DNA of 64,000 nt from Haladaptatus sp. R4. GTDB lineage: Archaea; Halobacteriota; Halobacteria; Halobacteriales; Haladaptataceae. Position numbers and translations under genes: made by a program. Each line of letters begins with the position of its first letter. The stretch's first letter is position 1. The stretch covers positions 434,001-498,000 of the forward strand of contig NZ_LWHG01000028.1 of NCBI RefSeq assembly GCF_001625445.1. Direction: 5' to 3'. Below, piece by piece: positions 59,867 through 64,000 of this stretch. The notes under the pieces are model-generated. The model saw nothing but the letters and a program-made list of their open reading frames with translations. It was not told the DNA's origin and searched no databases.

Positions 59867-60400
59867 TCAGTGGTTCGGTTCTTCCGTCGGCGCTTCCATC
59901 CCCTCGATCTTCAGGATGAGGATGTTCCGGGTGTCGTCCTTGCCGTCGACGCGCCCCTCCACGACGAGCTTCGAGAGCGGCGTCGGGCCGACCTTCACCG
60001 CGTCGCCTTCGTGGAAATCACGGACGGAGCCACGGAGGTGAATCTCCGCGCGGCAGAGTTCGGGGTGGTGCACGCTCGTGAGGTCGATCTCCTCGATGTT
60101 GCTCTGCTCGACTTCCTCGCCGTTGTGGGTAAGTGGCACCTCGGCGGCGGAGTCGAGTTCTTGCGTGTCGAGTGCCTCGAAGGCCGTCGCGGTCGGCTTG
60201 TAGCCGCCCTTCGGGCCGGGAACACCTTCGACGAGTTGGAGCGCTTTCAGACTCTGCATCTGATTGCGAATCGTTCCTGGGTTGCGGTCGACTTCTTCGG
60301 CGATATCCTCGCCCTTGACCGCATCTTCTGTCTCACGGTGGAGATTTACGAGTGCCGTCAGTATCGTCTCCTGACTAGGCGTCAACTCAATACTAGACAT
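59867..60400 (-). CDS. TrmB/Rrf2-like winged-helix regulator with C-terminal ligand domain
   Basis: A 177-residue regulator. The N-terminal winged helix is SQETILTALVNLHRETEDAV, GEDIAEEVDRNPGTIRNQMQ and SLKALQLVEGVPGPKGGYKP. The C-terminal half (HHPELCRAEIHLRGSVRDFH, EGDAVKVGPTPLSKLVVEGR, NILILKIEGMEAP) looks like a small beta domain, probably for ligand binding or dimerisation; I recall homologues in haloarchaea annotated as Rrf2 or TrmB family. GGATTTAAGG about 25 bases upstream is a likely TATA box. It is divergent from arginase with about 150 bp between starts; a regulatory link to arginase is possible but unproven. Confidence 0.82.
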   Translation of the reverse strand: MSSIELTPSQETILTALVNLHRETEDAVKGEDIAEEVDRNPGTIRNQMQSLKALQLVEGVPGPKGGYKPTATAFEALDTQELDSAAEVPLTHNGEEVEQSNIEEIDLTSVHHPELCRAEIHLRGSVRDFHEGDAVKVGPTPLSKLVVEGRVDGKDDTRNILILKIEGMEAPTEEPNH

Positions 60401-60483
60401 TAGAGGAATCTTGGTAATTGATTTCCTTAAATCCGCCGAATATGCCGGGAGAATCGCTGTCTGTTATCTGTCGATACTCCAAG

Positions 60484-60491
60484 TATAAATA
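60484..60491 (+). promoter_or_regulatory. strong TATA box upstream of arginase
   Basis: TATAAATA at 60484-60491 is a near-consensus archaeal TATA box. Transcription would begin about 26 bases later and leave a leader of about 30-35 bases before the ATG at 60549. Confidence 0.55.
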
Positions 60492-60548
60492 CCAATCCAT
60501 CTACCCGAAATGTTGCCTTTGAAACCCCCCCGCCTCGTTCGTTCTAGC

Positions 60549-61469
60549 ATGACGAAACCCGTCCAGATCATCGGGGCACCGGTCGACTACGGCGCGAACC
60601 GACGTGGCGTGGACATGGGGCCGTCCGCGATTCGCTACGCCGGACTGGCCGAGGAACTCGCCGACGCTGGCGTGACCGCCATCGACACCGGCGACCTGAG
60701 CGTCCCGCGCGCGGAGGAACGCGATCCGGAAACGCACGAACCGAACGAAGGCAAAGCCAAATTCCTCCGCGAAACGGCGGACGCGTGCGAAGGCCTCGCC
60801 GACAGGGTGGCGGACGCAATCGAGGACGACGCCTTCCCGCTCGTCCTCGGCGGCGACCACTCAATCGCCATGGGAACCCTCGGCGGGGCGGCCCGCGACG
60901 CAGAAATCGGTGCCATCTGGTTCGACGCGCACAGCGACTTCAACACCCCGAAGACTTCCCCGAGCGGGAACGTCCACGGCATGCCGCTCGCTGGCGCGCT
61001 CGCGGTGGACGACTTCGCGGACACCGACTGGGCGAACGCCCCCGGCCTGCGCGCCGAGAACGTCGTCCTCGTCGGCCTGCGAAGCGTGGACGACACCGAA
61101 GTCGATGCCATCCGCGAGAGCGGCGTCACGACCTTCACGATGTCCGACATCGACGAGCACGGCATCACCGAAATCGTGGAGGAAGCCCTCGACATCGCCA
61201 CCGACGGCGTGGACGGCATCCACGTTAGCTTCGACATGGACTGGCTCGACCCCAAGGAGGCCCCCGGCGTCGGGACGCCCGTCCGCGGCGGCGTCAGCTA
61301 CCGCGAAGCCCACTCCGCCCTCGAAATCGTGGCGACGCGCGACAGGGAGGACGGTATCCTCCGCTCGCTCGAATTCGTGGAAGTGAACCCGATTCTCGAC
61401 GAGCACAACGAAACCGCCGCGCTCTGCACCGAACTGGCGGCGAGCGCGCTGGGGAAGCGTATCCTGTAA
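60549..61469 (+). CDS. rocF: arginase (ureohydrolase family)
   Basis: A 306-residue binuclear manganese enzyme of the arginase family, cleaving arginine to ornithine and urea. Metal ligands are His104 (GGDHSIAMG), Asp126/His128/Asp130 (DAHSDFN) and Asp229/Asp231 (SFDMDWLDP). IIGAPVDYGANRRGVDMGPS at the start and APGVGTPVRGGVSYREAH are the arginase signature; the N-terminal RRGVDMGPSAIRYAGL favours arginase over agmatinase. Agmatinase cannot be excluded by eye. The ATG at 60549 lies after a TATAAATA box. It is divergent from a winged-helix regulator and followed by a perfect hairpin. Confidence 0.93.
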   Translation: MTKPVQIIGAPVDYGANRRGVDMGPSAIRYAGLAEELADAGVTAIDTGDLSVPRAEERDPETHEPNEGKAKFLRETADACEGLADRVADAIEDDAFPLVLGGDHSIAMGTLGGAARDAEIGAIWFDAHSDFNTPKTSPSGNVHGMPLAGALAVDDFADTDWANAPGLRAENVVLVGLRSVDDTEVDAIRESGVTTFTMSDIDEHGITEIVEEALDIATDGVDGIHVSFDMDWLDPKEAPGVGTPVRGGVSYREAHSALEIVATRDREDGILRSLEFVEVNPILDEHNETAALCTELAASALGKRIL

Positions 61470-61485
61470 CAGCACCTTTTGCTGC

Positions 61486-61628
61486 GTGAGTGCGCCGCCG
61501 GCGCACTCACTGGCAAAATCTGCACCAAAAGCGCTTCGTCACCCCCTCAGTCACGCCGACGGACTCGCAGAGCGAGTCGTCGCGTTCCTTCGAGGGTTCC
61601 TCGGCCCGGAAAATCGAAGATTTTCCGG
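61486..61628 (+). repeat. series of perfect hairpins downstream of arginase
   Basis: The 422-bp gap 61470-61891 between the convergent arginase and gyrA genes has no convincing gene. Three perfect hairpins with three-base loops lie in its first part: GTGAGTGCGCC/GGCGCACTCAC with loop GCC (61486-61510), GACTCGC/GCGAGTC with loop AGA (61562-61578) and CCGGAAAATC/GATTTTCCGG with loop GAA (61606-61628). The first is 17 bases after the arginase stop and may act in termination or RNA processing. The remainder is GC-rich without obvious signals. Confidence 0.7.
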
Positions 61629-61891
61629 AAAGCGACTGGTGACTAGTGGCCGTTTCACTGACTGTTTCTGGTGGTTGTGTAAATGCGAGTTATTGGCGGT
61701 GGTGTAGATTTCCGGTCGATCTTTCATCGAACGCTCGCGGCGGCAACGCCGCCGCGAGCGAGGGCGTCTTCGTCGGGACGAGTTCCGACCCGACGTGTTT
61801 CACGCCGACCATCGCCGCGCTTCGCTCGCTGGTTCTGAACGACTGATCCCGAGTCGAAAAATCGTCGTTTCGGCTGAAAACGTACCGACCG

Positions 61892-64000
61892 TTATTCGTC
61901 GGCCGCGTCGTCTTCTATCGGTTCAGCTTCGTCCGGCATCGCGTCCGCCGCTTCCGCGGGGATCACGTCCACGCTCGCCACGCGGTCGTCCTCGTCCACG
62001 TCCATCACGGTGACGCCCATCGTGTTCCGACCGACTTCCGAGATGTCGGCCGCGCGAATGCGCATGATCTGACCGCGCTCGCTCATCATTACGAGGTGGT
62101 CGTCCTCGATGACGGTCTTGATCTCGGTGACCGGGCCGTTTCGCTCGCCGGTCTTGATGTCGATGAGGCCCTTGCCGTTGCGCGACTGGGCGCGGTACTC
62201 GTCGAGTTTCGTCCGCTTCCCGTAGCCGCGACGGGTGACGGTGAGCAGGTCGTCCACGTCGCCGTTCGCGGCGACCATCCCGACGACTTCGTCGTCGTCG
62301 TCGAGTTTGATGCCGTGAACACCGCGGGCGCTGCGACCCATCTCGCGGGCTTCCGTCTCGTCGAAGCGGATGGTCATCCCGTTCTTCGTGGAGATGAGCA
62401 GGTCCTTCGTTCCGTCCGTGACCTTCACGTCCATGAGTTTGTCGCCGTCTTCGAGTCGCGCGGCGATCTTACCGGTCGAGCGGATGTTCTCGAACTCCTT
62501 GGCTGCTGTCCGCTTGACGTAGCCCTGTTCGGTGACCATGCTCAACGACTCGTTCTCCTCGAACTCGTCCGTCGTGATGACCGCCGTGATGTCCTCGTCC
62601 CGCCCCAAATCGAGGATGTTGACGGCGGATTTGCCGCGCGCCGTTCGGGACATCTCCGGAATCTCGTAGGTCTTCAGGCGGTAGACCTGCCCGTGATTCG
62701 TGAAGCAGAGCAGGTAGTCGTGGGTGTTCGCGCGGAACACCTTCGAGATTTTGTCGTCCTCTTTGAGGTCCGCACCGATGATACCCTTGCCGCCGCGGCC
62801 CTGCGCGTCGAACCGCTCGATGGGCATCCGTTTGACGTAATCCTGCTCGGTGACGACGACGAACACGTCCTCCTCGGCGATGAGGTCCTCGCGGGTGACC
62901 TCCGACGTGTCCTCCACGATTTTCGTCCGCCGGTCGTCGGCGTACTTCTCCTTCATCTCCAGCAGTTCGTCCTTGATGACGGCGAGCAGTTCCGACTCGT
63001 CGTCGAGGATGGTCTTCAGACGTTCGATGCGCGCCGTCACGTCCTCGTATTCGGCCTCTATCTCCTCGGATTCGAGCGAGGTCAGGCTACCGAGTTGCAT
63101 CCGGACGATGTGTTCGGCCTGCTTCTCGGAGAAGTCGAACGTCTCCTGCAAGCCCGAACGCGCGCCGTCGCGGTCCTCGGCGTTGCGGATGAGTTCGACC
63201 ACGTCGTCGATACTTTCGAGCGCTCGAAGCGACCTTCGAGGATGTGAGCGCGTTCCTCGGCTTCGCCGAGTTCGTGCTCGCTCCGCCGTCGAACCACGTC
63301 GCGCCGGTGGTCGAGGTAGTGTTCGAGCAGTTCTTTTAGCGTCAGCACTTTCGGCTGTCCGTCTACAAGCGCCAACGAGATGATGCTGAACGTGCGTTCG
63401 AGGCGGTGGTTCAGCAGTTGGTTCTCGACGACCTCCGGAATCGCGTTCTGCTTGAGTTCGACCACGACGCGGATGCCGTCGCGGTCGGACTCGTCGCGCA
63501 GGTCGCGGATTCCCTCGATGGTGCCGTCGTTGACGTGGTCGGCGATTCGTTGGATGAGTCGCGCCTTGTTCGTCTGGAACGGCAGTTCCGTGATGACGAT
63601 TCGGTCGTCCTGTACCTCGTACTCGGCGCGAACGCGGAGGCGTCCCCGTCCGGTCGTGTAGGCCTGGTGGATGTCGTTGCGTCCGACGATGTTCGCGCCG
63701 GTCGGGAAGTCCGGTCCCTTGACGTGCTCCATCAGGTCCTCTATCGTCGCGTCGGGGTTGTCGATGAGTTCGACCGTCGCGTCGATGACTTCTCCCAGGT
63801 TGTGCGGCGGGATGTTCGTGGACATCCCGACCGCGATACCGGACGACCCGTTGATGAGGAGGTTCGGGACGGCCGACGGGAGGACTTCCGGTTCCTGCAA
63901 GCGCCCGTCGTAGTTGGGCTTGAACTCCACCGTGTCCATCTCGATGTCGGCGAGCATCTCCTCGGACAGCGAGTCCATCCGAGCCTCGGTGTACCGCATC
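61892..64000 (-). CDS. gyrA: GyrA, DNA gyrase subunit A (partial; frameshifted near 63222)
   Basis: GyrA breaks and rejoins DNA for gyrase. The window opens at the catalytic region: [20 protein letters not shown], where the Tyr is the DNA-cleaving residue, so only the N-terminal part is cut off. [20 protein letters not shown] and [20 protein letters not shown] follow. At about 63222 one G is missing; restoring it gives [20 protein letters not shown]. The C-terminal beta-pinwheel repeats ([28 protein letters not shown]-like [15 protein letters not shown]) run to 61892 and end in an acidic tail ([16 protein letters not shown]). Essential gene, so the frameshift is almost surely a sequence error. 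Confidence 0.95.
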   Translation of the reverse strand, partial: DAVHRGSDGLAVRGDARRHRDGHGGVQAQLRRALAGTGSPPVGRPEPPHQRVVRYRGRDVHEHPAAQPGRSHRRDGRTHRQPRRDDRGPDGARQGTGLPDRREHRRTQRHPPGLHDRTGTPPRSRRVRGTGRPNRHHGTAVPDEQGATHPTNRRPRQRRHHRGNPRPARRVRPRRHPRRGRTQAERDSGGRREPTAEPPPRTHVQHHLVGACRRTAESADAKRTARTLPRPPARRGSTAERARTRRSRGTRSHPRRSLRALESIDDVVELIRNAEDRDGARSGLQETFDFSEKQAEHIVRMQLGSLTSLESEEIEAEYEDVTARIERLKTILDDESELLAVIKDELLEMKEKYADDRRTKIVEDTSEVTREDLIAEEDVFVVVTEQDYVKRMPIERFDAQGRGGKGIIGADLKEDDKISKVFRANTHDYLLCFTNHGQVYRLKTYEIPEMSRTARGKSAVNILDLGRDEDITAVITTDEFEENESLSMVTEQGYVKRTAAKEFENIRSTGKIAARLEDGDKLMDVKVTDGTKDLLISTKNGMTIRFDETEAREMGRSARGVHGIKLDDDDEVVGMVAANGDVDDLLTVTRRGYGKRTKLDEYRAQSRNGKGLIDIKTGERNGPVTEIKTVIEDDHLVMMSERGQIMRIRAADISEVGRNTMGVTVMDVDEDDRVASVDVIPAEAADAMPDEAEPIEDDAADE

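Noticed and set aside
1-64000. tRNA, rRNA or origin signals
   Set aside because: I looked for cloverleaf-like and rRNA-like sequence and for orc/cdc6 with repeats and saw none; a tool-based scan could still find a short RNA gene.

Overview
The window is archaeal DNA from a haloarchaeon (class Halobacteria). The predicted proteins are strongly acidic, the DNA is GC-rich, most promoters look leaderless with a TATA-like box about 25-32 bases before the start codon, and many genes belong to families found almost only in haloarchaea (HEWD, DUF7344, HalOD1, Bat-type regulators, a proteasome-activating nucleotidase). The order sufD-sufB-sufC-polB, three small genes, rad50-mre11, then a MarR-like gene and pan matches the arrangement I recall from Haloferax volcanii (HVO_0850-0861 region). 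The genus cannot be fixed from sequence alone; a Haladaptatus-like organism is a guess.

Layout. 1-3.5 kb: SUF iron-sulfur assembly operon (sufC-sufB-sufD, minus strand; sufD runs off the left edge). 3.7-11.6 kb: replication and repair block with family B DNA polymerase, three small haloarchaeal genes, Rad50 and Mre11. 11.7-14.3 kb: aldehyde dehydrogenase and extended SDR in tandem. 14.7-17.9 kb: small HTH regulator, proteasome ATPase PAN, small proteins and a bactofilin-like protein. 18-22.5 kb: electron-transfer flavoprotein operon fixA-fixB-fixC(X), in which FixC and the ferredoxin FixX are one polypeptide. 22.6-34.8 kb: mixed accessory and housekeeping genes (Tat lipoprotein, HTH-GNAT fusion, deoxyhypusine synthase, YchF GTPase, Nudix, MsrB, 2-hydroxyacid dehydrogenase, esterase, PEBP). 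34.8-49.4 kb: TspO, Dph2, regulators, methyltransferase, rhomboid, surface DUF4397 protein, Bat-like sensor, TraB protein overlapping an M50-type protease. 50-53.4 kb: purM, then a small expansion locus with three paralogous lipoproteins, a truncated purM copy and cytidine deaminase. 53.4-61.5 kb: GNATs, LtrA, XRE-CBS regulator, UPF0212, Nudix, a polytopic membrane protein paired with a zinc-finger membrane protein, a winged-helix regulator and arginase. 61.9-64 kb: gyrA, cut by the right edge at its catalytic tyrosine.

Two things dominate the second look. First, at least ten genes carry an apparent single-base deletion that breaks an otherwise clean family match (fixC, gyrA, a TraB gene twice, rhomboid, esterase, GNAT and others). 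Because gyrA is essential and every clear single-base event is a loss, most often in a G/C run, sequence error is the likeliest cause, and these genes should be read as intact until checked. Second, several intergenic regions carry structured repeats: a dispersed element present twice (26.4-26.9 and 49.5-49.9 kb), perfect hairpins mostly with three-base loops, three minisatellites, an orphan IS605/TnpB-type right end near 22.6 kb, and a perfect palindrome over the promoter of a winged-helix gene. I see no CRISPR array, rRNA, tRNA or complete transposase gene. No complete new system is evident; the lipoprotein/purM-relic locus and the dispersed structured element are the best candidates for something undescribed.
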